From Neorhodopirellula lusitana (GTDB lineage: Bacteria > Planctomycetota > Planctomycetia > Pirellulales > Pirellulaceae): DNA of 64,000 nucleotides. This document shows, piece by piece, positions 46,290 to 55,770 of the stretch. Numbering within the stretch: position 1 is the stretch's first letter; each line of letters begins with the position of its first letter. The stretch is taken from positions 1,116,001 through 1,180,000 of the forward strand of contig NZ_FXUG01000001.1 of the NCBI RefSeq assembly GCF_900182915.1. Reading direction: 5' to 3'. Under the pieces are notes generated by a model. That model was not told where the DNA came from. It made no database searches and saw nothing but the letters and a program-made list of their open reading frames with translations. The translations under genes were made by a program, and so were the position numbers.

Positions 46290-48527
46290 ATGAGCCAAGA
46301 TTCCTCTGTAAACCAGTCCCGCATTTCGAGGTTGCGATCGCTGACCGGGGCGGCGCTGACCACCAATCTGCTCACGCCGAAGCGGATGTGGCTTGGGCCA
46401 GCGCTGACCGCCATTGTGATTGCGATCGTAGGATGGATGGCGCATCGATCGGTTGAGAGTTCGGTCAAAACAAACCTTGCCGAACAACTTCAAGCGTTAC
46501 TCAACGCCGATCTGGCCACCCTGGAGTTTTGGTTTGAGGAACGACGCATTAACGCGCGTTCCATGGCGAGAATGAAACGTGTCAGTGAGTCGGTCGCACA
46601 ACTGTCCTTGACCGCACAACAAGCCACTCCGGAGGAGGTCACTGTCGCGCTCTTGACGAGCAGCGAAATGGGAGAACTTCGAGAACGGATGCGTCCTCTA
46701 CTTGAGTCAGGCCGCATCGAAGGATTTGTTGTGATCGACCAGAGTGGCATGGTGATCGGACGGGATCAAAATACAGCGATCGGAAACACGACGCTCGTGG
46801 AACGCTTTCGACCTGTCCTTGCCCCGGTCTTTGCAGGAACCACCATCGTCATACCACCATTCCCAAGTGTGCTGCCACAAGTGGACACAGATGGTTCGAT
46901 GCGATCAGGTGTGCCAACCATGGCGGTGGCGAGCCCGGTCAATGCCAATGATGGCAAACCGATTGCCGCACTTTGTTTAATGCTGGATCCAGCGAAGGAG
47001 TTCACCAGGATTCTTCGAGTGGCGCGTTACGGGAAGAGCGGTGAAACGTACGCGTTCAATGCCGAGGGATTAATGATCAGCGGCAGCCGTTTTGATAATG
47101 AACTGAAGAAAGTTGGTTTGCTTGCAGACGACGAACGGACGCGTTCGGTGCTGAATGTTCAGATTCGCGATCCAGGCGTCGATCTCATCCAGGGAAACAG
47201 ACCGACACTCCGCGGGTCGGAGCAGGCTCTGACTCGGATGGCGGCCTCGGCTACCAGCGGCAAGGATGGCTTCGACGTCGATGGCTACCGCGACTATCGC
47301 GGCGTCCGCGTGGTGGGTGCATGGAAATGGTTGCCCCGAGAAAAGATCGGAATTGCGACGGAAGTGGATGCTGCGGAAGCCTTTCAGCCGCTGTATGCTT
47401 TGCGTCGCGCGTTCGGAGCCTTGGCCGGATTGCTGGGGTTGACCACGATTGGGCTTGGTGGGCTCGCGGTTTATGCGTCGCGATTAGAACTTAACGCTCG
47501 GCGGTCTGCGCTCGAAGCGAAGCGACTTGGTCAATATGCCCTGGATGAAAAACTCGGTGCCGGTGGAATGGGCGTGGTTTACCGCGCTCACCATGACATG
47601 CTCCATCGGCCGACCGCTATCAAGCTGCTGCATGTGGATAAGACCGACGAACAAGCGATCGCTCGGTTTGAACGCGAGGTGCAACTGACCAGCCAATTGA
47701 CGCATCCCAACACGATCGCGATCTACGACTACGGTCGCACTCCGGAAGGCATTTTCTATTACGTGATGGAGTATCTGGACGGAATCTCGCTGCATGATTT
47801 AGTTGAGCGTTTTGGACCGCTGCCCGAGGATCGAGTGAATCACATCTTGCGGCAACTTTGCGGCTCACTCTCGGAAGCTCACGGCATGGGCTTGATCCAT
47901 CGCGACATCAAGCCGGCCAACATCATGCTGACAAAATGTGGTGGTATGTGTGACTTTGTTAAATTGCTCGACTTCGGGTTAGTGAAATCCCAAAACGCGG
48001 GTCGCAATGTGACGCTTGCCGGATCACTGACTGGAACTCCGCTGTACATGTCGCCCGAGGCCATCCAGCAAGACGAGCTTGACGCACGCAGTGATCTGTA
48101 TGCTGTCGGCGCGGTGGGATACTTCCTGCTGACGGGCACGCCGGTCTTCGACGGAAAGAGCATCGTCGACATCTGCAAACAGCATGTGCACGAAACTCCG
48201 CAGCGTCCTTCCGAGCGATTTGGCAAACCGATCGATGAACAATTGCAGACGTTAATCCTTGGTTGTTTAGCGAAACGGCCCGACGAACGACCGATAAACG
48301 CCGAGTTGTGCGAGCAAGCATTACTGGGTTGCCCGTCGGCGAATTGCTGGACGCAGGTGCAAGCCAAAGCTTGGTGGACAGCACACCTAGCAGCCGATCC
48401 GTTTGCAGGCGACACCGAAGTCGGCTCACAAGAAGTCACCGCCAGCATTGATGTCACCTTGGACACCGATATCGCCCTGGACGCAGGAGGGCCGGCGAAT
48501 CAAAAGCAGGCAGGGGAAGACAGATAA
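46290..48527 (+). CDS. Transmembrane Ser/Thr protein kinase with extracellular dCache-like sensor
   Basis: A 745-residue protein. N-terminal helix at about residues 34-52, then a large external sensor domain (about 55-360, with FVVIDQSGMVIGRDQNTA and GWYRDY-like DVDGYRDYRGVRVVGAWKWL) of dCache type. A second helix (about 375-395) leads to the kinase domain: GAGGMGVVYRAHH P-loop near 428, HRDIKPANIM catalytic loop with Asp at about 539, and LLDFGLV with Asp at about 561. The activation segment has GTPLYMSPEA. All catalytic residues are present. The topology is reversed from PknB, since the sensor is N-terminal and the kinase C-terminal. It lies 95 bp after the patatin gene, so it could act on that pathway. 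Confidence 0.92.
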   Translation: MSQDSSVNQSRISRLRSLTGAALTTNLLTPKRMWLGPALTAIVIAIVGWMAHRSVESSVKTNLAEQLQALLNADLATLEFWFEERRINARSMARMKRVSESVAQLSLTAQQATPEEVTVALLTSSEMGELRERMRPLLESGRIEGFVVIDQSGMVIGRDQNTAIGNTTLVERFRPVLAPVFAGTTIVIPPFPSVLPQVDTDGSMRSGVPTMAVASPVNANDGKPIAALCLMLDPAKEFTRILRVARYGKSGETYAFNAEGLMISGSRFDNELKKVGLLADDERTRSVLNVQIRDPGVDLIQGNRPTLRGSEQALTRMAASATSGKDGFDVDGYRDYRGVRVVGAWKWLPREKIGIATEVDAAEAFQPLYALRRAFGALAGLLGLTTIGLGGLAVYASRLELNARRSALEAKRLGQYALDEKLGAGGMGVVYRAHHDMLHRPTAIKLLHVDKTDEQAIARFEREVQLTSQLTHPNTIAIYDYGRTPEGIFYYVMEYLDGISLHDLVERFGPLPEDRVNHILRQLCGSLSEAHGMGLIHRDIKPANIMLTKCGGMCDFVKLLDFGLVKSQNAGRNVTLAGSLTGTPLYMSPEAIQQDELDARSDLYAVGAVGYFLLTGTPVFDGKSIVDICKQHVHETPQRPSERFGKPIDEQLQTLILGCLAKRPDERPINAELCEQALLGCPSANCWTQVQAKAWWTAHLAADPFAGDTEVGSQEVTASIDVTLDTDIALDAGGPANQKQAGEDR

Positions 48528-48686
48528 GACGTCCGGCTGAATCCCACCGGCCGAAATCCTTTGCCATCGCCTTCAACGGTCGTTGGGTTGCGTCGGACTC
48601 GCATGCAAGCCTAGGTGATCGCGAAACAATCATGCCTTGCGACAACGAATTTTAATGCAGGCATATTTTTCGCTCGCAACGATCGA

Positions 48687-48911
48687 ATGATTGAACAGTC
48701 TTCGGAAGGTGGCTTTCGTCTTTCCCGGGCTGACTCAGGTTTTCTAACTGAAGTCGAAGGCTGGCAAAAGTTAGGCATGCCATTGTTCCATCAAACGCCC
48801 AGTCCGTTCGTCCTCGTGAGACAACCCGATGACCATTGGCAAGATGGCTGGCAAGCGTTCAATTGGAATCAGTTCGGTGTCTATCGCCATCACTTTTTCA
48901 AGCGAGTGTGA
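48687..48911 (+). CDS. Small ORF of unknown function
   Basis: A 74-residue frame starting at ATG 48687 with composition that looks protein-like (WQKLGMPLFHQTPSPFVLVR, QDGWQAFNWNQFGVYRHHFF). No signal peptide, membrane helix or known motif. It is isolated between the kinase gene and a convergent small gene. It may be a remnant of a larger gene or a genuine small protein. I cannot name it. Confidence 0.4.
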   Translation: MIEQSSEGGFRLSRADSGFLTEVEGWQKLGMPLFHQTPSPFVLVRQPDDHWQDGWQAFNWNQFGVYRHHFFKRV

Positions 48912-48919
48912 CATGGAAC

Positions 48920-49162
48920 TCAGCCATCAAGGGGCAAAGAAAAGATCGGTCCGATCCGCCTGAATGACAGACCCGAGCGATTTTGTTGGTGCGATCGAGA
49001 GTGATCACCAGCTTTCACCGGATGAGCCATAGCTGGGGCGCGGTAGTATCCGCCACTGCTTCCGCCGGAACTTCCTCCACTGCTACCCCAACCAGCGTCG
49101 GCGGAGTTGCCACAAGCTGCCATTGCGATGGACAGCGTCATGGTCAGTGCAATCTTCATCAT
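48920..49162 (-). CDS. Small secreted Gly/Ser-rich protein, probably truncated
   Basis: An 80-residue frame starting MMKIALTMTLSIAMAACGNS ADAG, which is a signal or lipoprotein-like leader, followed by a Gly/Ser-rich stretch (GWGSSGGSSGGSSGGYY). Planctomycete relatives with this start and Gly/Ser repeat are longer. After GYYRAPAMAHPVKAG the sequence loses this character, so the gene is probably truncated. It faces the small ORF to its left. Confidence 0.5.
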   Translation of the reverse strand: MMKIALTMTLSIAMAACGNSADAGWGSSGGSSGGSSGGYYRAPAMAHPVKAGDHSRSHQQNRSGLSFRRIGPIFSLPLDG

Positions 49163-49210
49163 GTCAGTACTCTTCCATTCGTTGGATCATGAATCGCGTA
49201 TTGCGAAGAC

Positions 49211-49788
49211 ACAAGCGATCGGCTACCGCGTGCTGCGTCTGACCGGCATTCACGAAGGTGAACCATTGGGCTTGATGGGCTTTGGTGGTTCAGGCCACTT
49301 GGTGTTGCCAACGGCAAACGCATCTATTCGCAGACTCTCCGGTTTACGTTTTCTCGCGTGGGCAGTTCATACAAAGTTTTGCACGCGTCGGAGGTGCCGA
49401 ATGGGCTGGCGACATTGATTCCACGCCATCGGAACCTGTGTGAGCGAGCATTGACGCGATTCTAGCCTGGCGTCCCGTCGTCGAATCCGTGGGCAAACGT
49501 CGACCTGACGGTCGGCTGGGCATCAACGCGATTCGCTAGGTAGACACCGACAACCACGCTGTTGCAACTGAGCTATTACGAGCACTTGTGGAAGGAACGC
49601 AAAATCAAATCGGTTGGGAATCTCACGCAAACCGACATGGAAGAATGCATTCCGATCGCCGCCTAAATTCCCTAGAGACCCGAAGTGACGATGTACTGGC
49701 TCGAACAAGCAAACGAAGCGCTGCGAGAACTTCGCCGCGGCCAGATCAAGGGTGCCAAGGTCCTGACCATCGGCCAAACCGACAGTGC
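49211..49788 (+). pseudogene. Zinc-type alcohol dehydrogenase remnant with stops and frameshifts
   Basis: Broken pieces of a medium-chain dehydrogenase read in order along the + strand. First IGYRVLRLTGIHEGEPLGLM then GFGGSGHLVL (nucleotide-binding motif). Then SPVYVFSRGQFIQSFARVGG AEWAGD, then RPDGRLGINAIR. Finally QLSYYEHLWKERKIKSVGNL, MEECIPIAA and a stop, and QANEALRELRRGQIKGAKVL. The pieces need several frames, and internal stops occur at AA*IP*RPEV. The order matches the C-terminal two thirds of bacterial zinc alcohol dehydrogenases. The N-terminal third, with the catalytic Cys and His, is absent. It is clearly dead. Confidence 0.8.
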
Positions 49789-49818
49789 AAGATCGCACCA
49801 CCAATTCATGGTGTTGTA

Positions 49819-51363
49819 CTACGGAACCTGATTCAGCCGAACGACATCGCTTTCGATTTGCGCCACCAACTCTTTCGCTTTGATGTTGGCTTTGGTGAGT
49901 TCTTCCGAAATGATTTGTCGACTGTGAATGGCGTTCTGTTCTGAATAGACTTGCGCGTAATTGAATGGGCGATATCGGTAATATCGTCCGTAAGGTGTGA
50001 CAAACGTGCGGTAGGGAATCATCTTGGTTTCCCACCGCATCGTGGGCGGGTTTTCCGACACCATTCTCGAACGTGCATTCTGATCAGCCTCTTGATATGC
50101 CGAGACGATGCCGAGCATTCCATAAGCGATTTGACGTCCCAGTTTGGCAGCTTCGTACTCGATGTTCTTGGTCGTCATTCGCGTGATCGCCTTGGCGCTG
50201 CGGTCGGTCCACAGCACCTGCTCTCGTAAGTTGCTGCTCTTTCCGACTGCGACGACGCCATCGGCCAATCGTGTGACTCGTTTCACATAGTTCTTTGTCG
50301 CCCGAGCCTGGACCTGTTCAGGATTGAGTTTTGGTTTGCGGTTCGCTGTGGCCTCGGCCGGTGATGACTCTTGTTCAAAACTCGCCGGCTCGACACTTAA
50401 TAGACTCAGCACGCGGCGCAAACCTGCGACGGTCAATTCACCTTGTAGGGCAAGACGCTTGGGGCGAGGTACCGCTTGCCATTCCTTGAACTCTGGCAGA
50501 ACCGCCCCGGCACCTGCGAGCAGTTCGAGCATGATTGGTTTGGCGATCGTCTTCAATTGAGTTGGCTCGGTTTCGAAGACCATCTCGAGACGTCCGGTCA
50601 TTTTGTCGGTGACCCTAATTGAGAGCACGAATCCTTGCAGTTCAATCATCTCGTCGACAAGTGAATTCATGTCGTTCGTTTCTTGGAGTACGCCACTATG
50701 GCGGAGGACGCCGCTCATTGCCGAGCGTGGAATCGCGTCGGCCAAGTCAACGGCGACCACAATCTGCGAATCCCGACTGGCAACCTGGTCGATCGCATCT
50801 GACAAAACCGGAGACAGTTGTGGTTGAGCTCGGTCGCGTCCCCGACGGAGTTGTTGAGCGGCCCACTGGCGAGAGGCTTGGCGAATCAAGATGACATGTT
50901 GGTTGTCGATTGGGACCACATAGCTGTCGCGGACTGTACGGATACTTTGCCAGCCCGAGATCGTGTCCACTTCTCCTTCGACCCGTTTCTGGATTTCGTC
51001 AAATTCAACTGGTGTCGATGTCGCGATGACGGCCAGTTCATGGTTCGGCTCAAAGTGTTCGGTGTCCACTTCAGTCGACAACAGGAACCGATTGGTCGGC
51101 GGTGGCAGCATTGTCGGATTGCGATCGAAGTTTTCCGCATGAGACTCACGCCAATCGTTCTGAATCGCCAGCTCGCTTTGAAACATTGCCTCGGCATCCA
51201 TCGCAAGAATCGCGTTGGCTGTTGGGGGCACCCACTTCGTCATCGATCGCCAATTGGGGACGTTTTCGACTTCAGTGCTGGGCGTTGAATGGGCGCTCGT
51301 GACGACTCCGCAAAAAAGGCTGGTCAACACGGCTACGCAGTGAATTGGGGTGATAGTCGACAT
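49819..51363 (-). CDS. Large secreted planctomycete protein of unknown function
   Basis: A 514-residue protein. The start at 51363 has gggag upstream and a signal peptide follows (PIHCVAVLTSLFCGVVTSAH). It then reads as a large soluble protein with alternating helices and strands (PPPTNRFLLSTEVDTEHFEP, QIVVAVDLADAIPRSAMSGV, LVDEMIELQGFVLSIRVTD), a Gln/Lys/Pro-rich linker near residue 345, and a helical C-terminus with QIISEELTKANIKAKELVAQ. I recall similar hypothetical proteins in Rhodopirellula, but no function. It lies 20 bp before the cytochrome lipoprotein reads off the other side on the same strand, so the two may be co-transcribed, the cytochrome first. Confidence 0.8.
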   Translation of the reverse strand: MSTITPIHCVAVLTSLFCGVVTSAHSTPSTEVENVPNWRSMTKWVPPTANAILAMDAEAMFQSELAIQNDWRESHAENFDRNPTMLPPPTNRFLLSTEVDTEHFEPNHELAVIATSTPVEFDEIQKRVEGEVDTISGWQSIRTVRDSYVVPIDNQHVILIRQASRQWAAQQLRRGRDRAQPQLSPVLSDAIDQVASRDSQIVVAVDLADAIPRSAMSGVLRHSGVLQETNDMNSLVDEMIELQGFVLSIRVTDKMTGRLEMVFETEPTQLKTIAKPIMLELLAGAGAVLPEFKEWQAVPRPKRLALQGELTVAGLRRVLSLLSVEPASFEQESSPAEATANRKPKLNPEQVQARATKNYVKRVTRLADGVVAVGKSSNLREQVLWTDRSAKAITRMTTKNIEYEAAKLGRQIAYGMLGIVSAYQEADQNARSRMVSENPPTMRWETKMIPYRTFVTPYGRYYRYRPFNYAQVYSEQNAIHSRQIISEELTKANIKAKELVAQIESDVVRLNQVP

Positions 51364-51382
51364 GGTTCGATCGCTCCCTGGA

Positions 51383-51853
51383 TCAGAAAAGGTAGGGGCT
51401 GTACCGCGTAGGTTCATACGGTTTCACCGAGTAGTGTGATTCTAAAAACGCGACTAAGTCGATCAGTTGCTGAACGGTTATCACATCGTTGTAGTTTCGC
51501 ATTTTGGATTCGCCTTCCATTGCGATGTCCGCTTGGTCGTATCCTCTGGCGAATCGATGCGAGGGGTTAATGATCGACGTGACCAAGTCGCCATAAGTTT
51601 GAACTCTGGTTTTCGAACCACCCAACACGACGATCTTTTGATCCGAGGTCTCAGAATCAGGCGACTTTTCCGGATCATTGAATGACACGCCGACCACGTT
51701 GTGGCAAGCTTGGCAATTCAATTGCTCGAACGCATCTTTGCCGCGCGTTATGTCTCCTTCGGGCAGCGTGAACCCCTTTCCCGATTTCGGGTCGGGTGTG
51801 CATCCGGCAAGTCCGAAAAGCAGCAACCCTAAAAGAATATGAATCGTCTTCAT
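51383..51853 (-). CDS. c-type cytochrome lipoprotein
   Basis: A 156-residue protein. ATG 51853 with gggagc upstream gives a lipoprotein signal (ILLGLLLFGLAGC, lipobox LAGC). One haem-attachment motif, CQACH, follows at about residue 46 (DAFEQLNCQACHNVVGVSF). The Met ligand is probably in SKMRNY near residue 117, about 70 residues later. The protein resembles class I cytochromes of the sulfur or copper type. It would be tethered to the outer face of the cytoplasmic membrane and carry electrons. It is encoded just upstream of the large secreted protein on the minus strand, with about 20 bp between. Confidence 0.85.
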   Translation of the reverse strand: MKTIHILLGLLLFGLAGCTPDPKSGKGFTLPEGDITRGKDAFEQLNCQACHNVVGVSFNDPEKSPDSETSDQKIVVLGGSKTRVQTYGDLVTSIINPSHRFARGYDQADIAMEGESKMRNYNDVITVQQLIDLVAFLESHYSVKPYEPTRYSPYLF

Positions 51854-52029
51854 CGCGAAAGCTCCCATTCTGTATTGGTCGAAATCACAGACGCGTTTCA
51901 TGGCAAACGCGTCCCGGTTGGTTTGTTTCAGCAGGAAAATCGTCCGCTTTGAGTGACTCCACGGGGCGAGGTCACGCATCCGTGATGAGGCCGTCGTGGA
52001 TCGTACTGAGAATCCGCTGTGCCACTGAT

Positions 52030-52506
52030 TCAAGCAGGCGTGGCCGCCAGACGTACGAAGTCGAGGGATGACACCATCCCCACTAATTGTTTGCCGTCGG
52101 TTGTGATGGGAATGTGATGCACTTTGTGATCGAGCATCAAATTGGCAACTCGTTCCAGTGGTTCGTCGGCGCTGGCGGTGATTGGTTTTACTGACATCGC
52201 CGTGGTGACTTCGTTATTACCCAACGTGTCGCGGATCAATTCGGTCAGCCAGTAACAGTTCTCATAGATCGTCATCCGATCCTCCAGCGATTGCTCGGCG
52301 TCCTGAACCAATCGCAGTAAATCCGTGACCGTCAGAATGCCCACCAGCTGGTCGTCATCGTTGACCACGGGCAATGCAGACACGTGGTTGTCGTTCAGTT
52401 TCTCGACGGCGTCTTGGATCGTGTCGTTTTCATGCAGCTTAACAAGGCGGTGCTGCATCACGCTGCTGACCAGAAGTGGCGATTGGGTGGTCGTGGTGGT
52501 GCCCAT
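52030..52506 (-). CDS. CBS-domain-pair protein
   Basis: A 158-residue protein of two CBS domains. The start at ATG 52506 gives MGTTTTTQSPLLVSSVMQHR. CBS 1 (to about residue 75) contains TIQDAVEKLNDNHVSALPVV and LVGILTVTDLLRLVQ. CBS 2 (about 100-158) contains ITASADEPLERVANLMLDHK and LVGMVSSLDFVRL. CBS pairs bind adenine nucleotides and act as energy sensors. No effector domain is attached, so it probably acts in trans. A stretch with no gene lies upstream; it is apparently monocistronic. Confidence 0.92.
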   Translation of the reverse strand: MGTTTTTQSPLLVSSVMQHRLVKLHENDTIQDAVEKLNDNHVSALPVVNDDDQLVGILTVTDLLRLVQDAEQSLEDRMTIYENCYWLTELIRDTLGNNEVTTAMSVKPITASADEPLERVANLMLDHKVHHIPITTDGKQLVGMVSSLDFVRLAATPA

Positions 52507-53328
52507 GATTTTTTGCTCGGTGAGTGGAAGAAGTGGTGAGTCGGCGAGGTTACGAGTCCTTCCTTTTGGGACTCGCAAGCTCATTTACTACGTGAGGATC
52601 GTTTCCAGCAAACTCATCGCAGTGGGCCTACGCCGACTCACTGGCTGGCTTGAGCCAAACATGTTCGCACAACCAATGCATGGTCCGTGCCAATCGTTGT
52701 TACAGTGAACGTGACGGTGAATATCCTGCGTCACATTCGAGTTCGCTTCCGTCGCAAGCCCATGAACTTCCCGTCGATTCGCGTGCCTTTTCAACGCCGG
52801 AAATGGATGATCCATGTCGGAATTGATTGTCAACTTCGTTGATCGCCGCAATTGCCCACCTCACCGGCTAGTTTGCTGCGTCTGAGGTTGGAAACAGGTG
52901 CTGGTTCATCGGTTTCGATGCACAGTAGGTTGTGTTGGGACGGTTCTGCAGCGAAGAGCGAAGGTCCCACAATGAAAGTGGGCGGGATCGCACGCGATGC
53001 GCTGATGCGGACAACATGCCGCATGCCGTGGCACATCCGGGAACCCAGGCACGTGTCGATTCTCGTCAAATTCATGAACGGCACTTTCACGAGCGTCTCC
53101 CACAACGCAGAACCGGAAACGCCCACGGAATCCATTGGGAAGCCGACGGAAGGTGTGTCTTCATTGGCTCGCCAGTACGCACGCGTCTGTTAGGCGGGGA
53201 AGCGAAAGCTGGAACGGAATACCATTTGCGTTGCGAGGTTGACGATGTGAGTTGGATTTGAACGATCGCTCTGATTTGACATATCGGACAGGTTCGACCG
53301 ATCTAATTCCCACTCGCTGGCCAGCACC
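52507..53328. other. 822-base gap with no recognised gene
   Basis: Frames of 90-110 codons exist on both strands (52852-53193 and 52932-53261 plus, 52588-52851 minus), but none has a convincing start, family motif or composition of a stable protein. Some stretches (for example AGTEYHLRCEVDDVSW near 53210-53260) look protein-like, so decayed coding DNA is possible. I cannot place the family. Promoters for the CBS gene and for the synthetase should be here. Confidence 0.45.
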
Positions 53329-54960
53329 ATGTTCCCCCTGCAAGACTTCATTCGTACGTGCCGGTCGCGTCTCTTTCGCCGCCAAGCCGCCGATTCGACC
53401 GGGCTGGATTTGTCGGGGGGACGCTTGCTAACGGCAGCCTTGATCACGCGTCGAGTATTGATGCGCTCGGGCATGGTCAATGACAAGGATGCCATGATTG
53501 GTGTGCTCTTGCCGCCTTCCGTTGCCGCCGTGCTAGCGAATGTCGGCATCGGCTTGGCAGGCAAGGCCGTGGTGAATTTAAACTACACTTTCACCAACGA
53601 GCGGATCGCAAAGTGTCTCGCCGAGTGCGCGATTTCGCACGTGATTACCAGTCGTCCATTTCTAAAACGACGCCCCTATGACGTTGAGGCCAAACTGGTT
53701 TGCATGGAAGACCTAATGCATCAGGCGACTTGGTGGGACAAGTTCGTATCCGGCATGGCCGTTTACTGCTTGCCGAGTACTTTGCTGGATCGGATGCTTG
53801 GGCTTCATCAAACGAAAGCCAACGATTTGATGGCGGTGTTGTTCACGTCGGGCACGACGGCTGATCCCAAAGGTGTGATGCTGTCGCACGGAAACATGGC
53901 CGCTAGCATTGACGCGATTCGCCGAAGGTATCGCGTTCGGCCCGATGATGTCGTGCTAGGAATCCTGCCGATCTTCCACGCATTCGGGTTCTCTGCCACG
54001 CTGTGGTTGCCGTTCGGGTTGAACATGGCGGCGGTCTATCACTTTGATCCGTTCGGGACAAAGGCCATTGGCAAATTGGCCAAGCAATATCTCGCCACGG
54101 TTTTGTTCGCGACGCCGACTTTTTTGAACGTGTACCAGCGACGATGTCAAGTAGATGCTTTCCCCGCATTGGACTTGGCCATCGTCGGTGGTGAACGACT
54201 CGATCCGAGCACTGCGAATTCGTTTGCTGAGAAATTTGGCGTTATTCCCGTCGAGGGCTACGGGACAACCGAATTGTCGCCATGGGCGTCGGTCAATGTA
54301 CCGGTGCATCGGTCATTCGCACCGTCGCAACCGTTCGACCGGCCCGGAACCGTCGGACGCCCCGTTCCAGGTGTGCAAATACGGATTGTTGATCCCGAAA
54401 CGCGCGCTGAAGTGCCCACTGGCGATGATGGATTGTTGCTGGTTCGCGGTGCCAGCGTGATGCTTGGCTACTTGCATCGGCCGGACAAAACAGCCGAGGT
54501 CCTAGTGGACGGTTGGTATGACACGGGCGACTTCGCGAGCGTTGACGAGGATGAATTTGTCACGATCCAAGGACGCCAACATCGTTTTTCAAAAATCGGC
54601 GGCGAGATTGTGCCTCATGCGGCAGTCGAAGAAGCGATGGAAGAGTTGCTTCGAACAAACGACGCCAATGAGGAACGTCAGGTCGCCGTCACGTCCGTTC
54701 CCGATCTCAGCAGGGGCGAACGTTTGGTCGTTGTTCACACCCCATGGGGAAACACATCGGCGACCGACATCACGCGAAAGCTTTTTGAAGCGAAAGATCT
54801 TCCTGCTGTCTGGATCCCCAAGCCCGTCGACTTCGTCGAAGTCGAGACGATTCCGCTGACCAGCCTGGGGAAAATTGACCTTGGAGAACTGAAACGAATC
54901 GCCGAGCAACGAAACGTCGACACAGGCTCAAAGCACACTCATGCACCGGGGAATTCCTGA
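53329..54960 (+). CDS. AMP-forming acyl-ACP/acyl-CoA synthetase, Aas-like
   Basis: A 543-residue adenylate-forming enzyme. It has the ATP loop LFTSGTTADPKGVMLSHGNM (about residues 168-187), the GYGTTELSPWAS core motif near 308-319, YDTGDFASVDEDEF and the hinge region near 401-414, and a C-terminal TSLGKID with the conserved Lys near 524. The start FIRTCRSRLFRRQAADSTGL and PSVAAVLANVGIGLAGKAVV NLNYT resemble the synthetase half of Aas. In Aas, this domain is fused to a PlsC acyltransferase, which is absent here. It probably activates a fatty acid for transfer to ACP or lysophospholipid. Other acyl-CoA ligases are possible. No obvious partner gene lies nearby. Confidence 0.85.
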   Translation: MFPLQDFIRTCRSRLFRRQAADSTGLDLSGGRLLTAALITRRVLMRSGMVNDKDAMIGVLLPPSVAAVLANVGIGLAGKAVVNLNYTFTNERIAKCLAECAISHVITSRPFLKRRPYDVEAKLVCMEDLMHQATWWDKFVSGMAVYCLPSTLLDRMLGLHQTKANDLMAVLFTSGTTADPKGVMLSHGNMAASIDAIRRRYRVRPDDVVLGILPIFHAFGFSATLWLPFGLNMAAVYHFDPFGTKAIGKLAKQYLATVLFATPTFLNVYQRRCQVDAFPALDLAIVGGERLDPSTANSFAEKFGVIPVEGYGTTELSPWASVNVPVHRSFAPSQPFDRPGTVGRPVPGVQIRIVDPETRAEVPTGDDGLLLVRGASVMLGYLHRPDKTAEVLVDGWYDTGDFASVDEDEFVTIQGRQHRFSKIGGEIVPHAAVEEAMEELLRTNDANEERQVAVTSVPDLSRGERLVVVHTPWGNTSATDITRKLFEAKDLPAVWIPKPVDFVEVETIPLTSLGKIDLGELKRIAEQRNVDTGSKHTHAPGNS

Positions 54961-55227
54961 ATGGAACTTTCGTGAACGCAATTGAAAACAGCATCGAATA
55001 GGTGGGCAGAAAAGGTTGTCACCTGGGTCGCCAACGCCGTCGGTGCGATAGCGGAAAACCAGCAACTCGAAGGTGCGATGTGATGAGCGTTTGGAACAGG
55101 ACTTGCAACTTGCTTTGTCGTTGTTTGGGACAGCCTGAAGAGGAGTGCCAAGATCTTTTTGGACAAGGTTGCTTCTTCGGGTTTGTCCTATCTTTGGGAA
55201 ACTAACCAACACGCGAGGAACCGGAAA

Positions 55228-55698
55228 ATGTTGAAGTCTCTGACTCCCTGGAAAAACCAACGCGACTCCGGACTGATGGAAGTCGCTCCCCAGGACGAAT
55301 TGGCGCAGTTCCGTACCAACTTTGATCGCATGCTCAGCAAAATGTGGAGTGCCGATCTAGATGACTCTTGGAACAACGGTTGGGGCTGCGAGGTTCAGGA
55401 CACGGAAGACGAAATCGTCGTCCGCGCCGAAGCCCCTGGATTTGAACCAGACGAAATCGACGTGAAGTTGTCTCCGGGACGTTTGGTCATGCAAGCGGAA
55501 CACAAGACCGAGCATGACACGTCCGAAAATGGCAATGGGCACTTTAGCAGTTACGGTAAGTTCTACCGATCGATGAGTGTGCCAGCAGGCATCGAAGCCG
55601 ACAACATCGAGGCCATCTATAAGAATGGCATCGTGGAAGTCCACTTGCCCAAAGGCGAGGAAGCCAAGGCCAAACGCATCGCTGTGAAGGCTCAATAG
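55228..55698 (+). CDS. Small heat-shock protein, Hsp20 family
   Basis: A 156-residue alpha-crystallin-type chaperone that binds unfolding proteins without ATP. ATG 55228 has gaggaa upstream and is preferred to the longer frame. The alpha-crystallin domain runs from about residue 52 (EVQDTEDEIVVRAEAPGFEP DEIDVKL, LVMQAEHKTEH, FYRSMSVPAGIEADNIEAIY) to the IVEVHLPKGEEAKAKRIAVK end. The final part has I-x-V and lacks a long tail. A perfect intrinsic terminator follows. No CIRCE or other known heat-shock element was recognised in the 270 bases upstream. Confidence 0.94.
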   Translation: MLKSLTPWKNQRDSGLMEVAPQDELAQFRTNFDRMLSKMWSADLDDSWNNGWGCEVQDTEDEIVVRAEAPGFEPDEIDVKLSPGRLVMQAEHKTEHDTSENGNGHFSSYGKFYRSMSVPAGIEADNIEAIYKNGIVEVHLPKGEEAKAKRIAVKAQ

Positions 55699-55717
55699 CA
55701 CCACCGGCGGTTCACAT

Positions 55718-55764
55718 GATTGGTTGGATCGGTCAGCTCTGACAGATCCAACCAATCTTTTTTT
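55718..55764 (+). terminator. Intrinsic terminator of the hsp20 gene
   Basis: A 13-bp perfect stem, gattggttggatc with gatccaaccaatc, has an inner nested tcag/ctga pair in the loop. Seven T follow. The strength is clear on the + strand only, since no T-tract lies on the other side, so it serves Hsp20 and not the convergent PAC2 gene. Confidence 0.9.
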
Positions 55765-55770
55765 ACGTTG

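Noticed and set aside
52852-53261. Two overlapping plus-strand frames of about 110 codons as a gene
   Set aside because: No good start, no family resemblance I can defend and no conserved composition; recorded only as a gap, possibly decayed coding DNA.
54961-55227. CIRCE or other heat-shock operator ahead of hsp20
   Set aside because: No TTAGCACTC-type inverted repeat or clear sigma-32-like promoter could be read; only the downstream terminator is supported.
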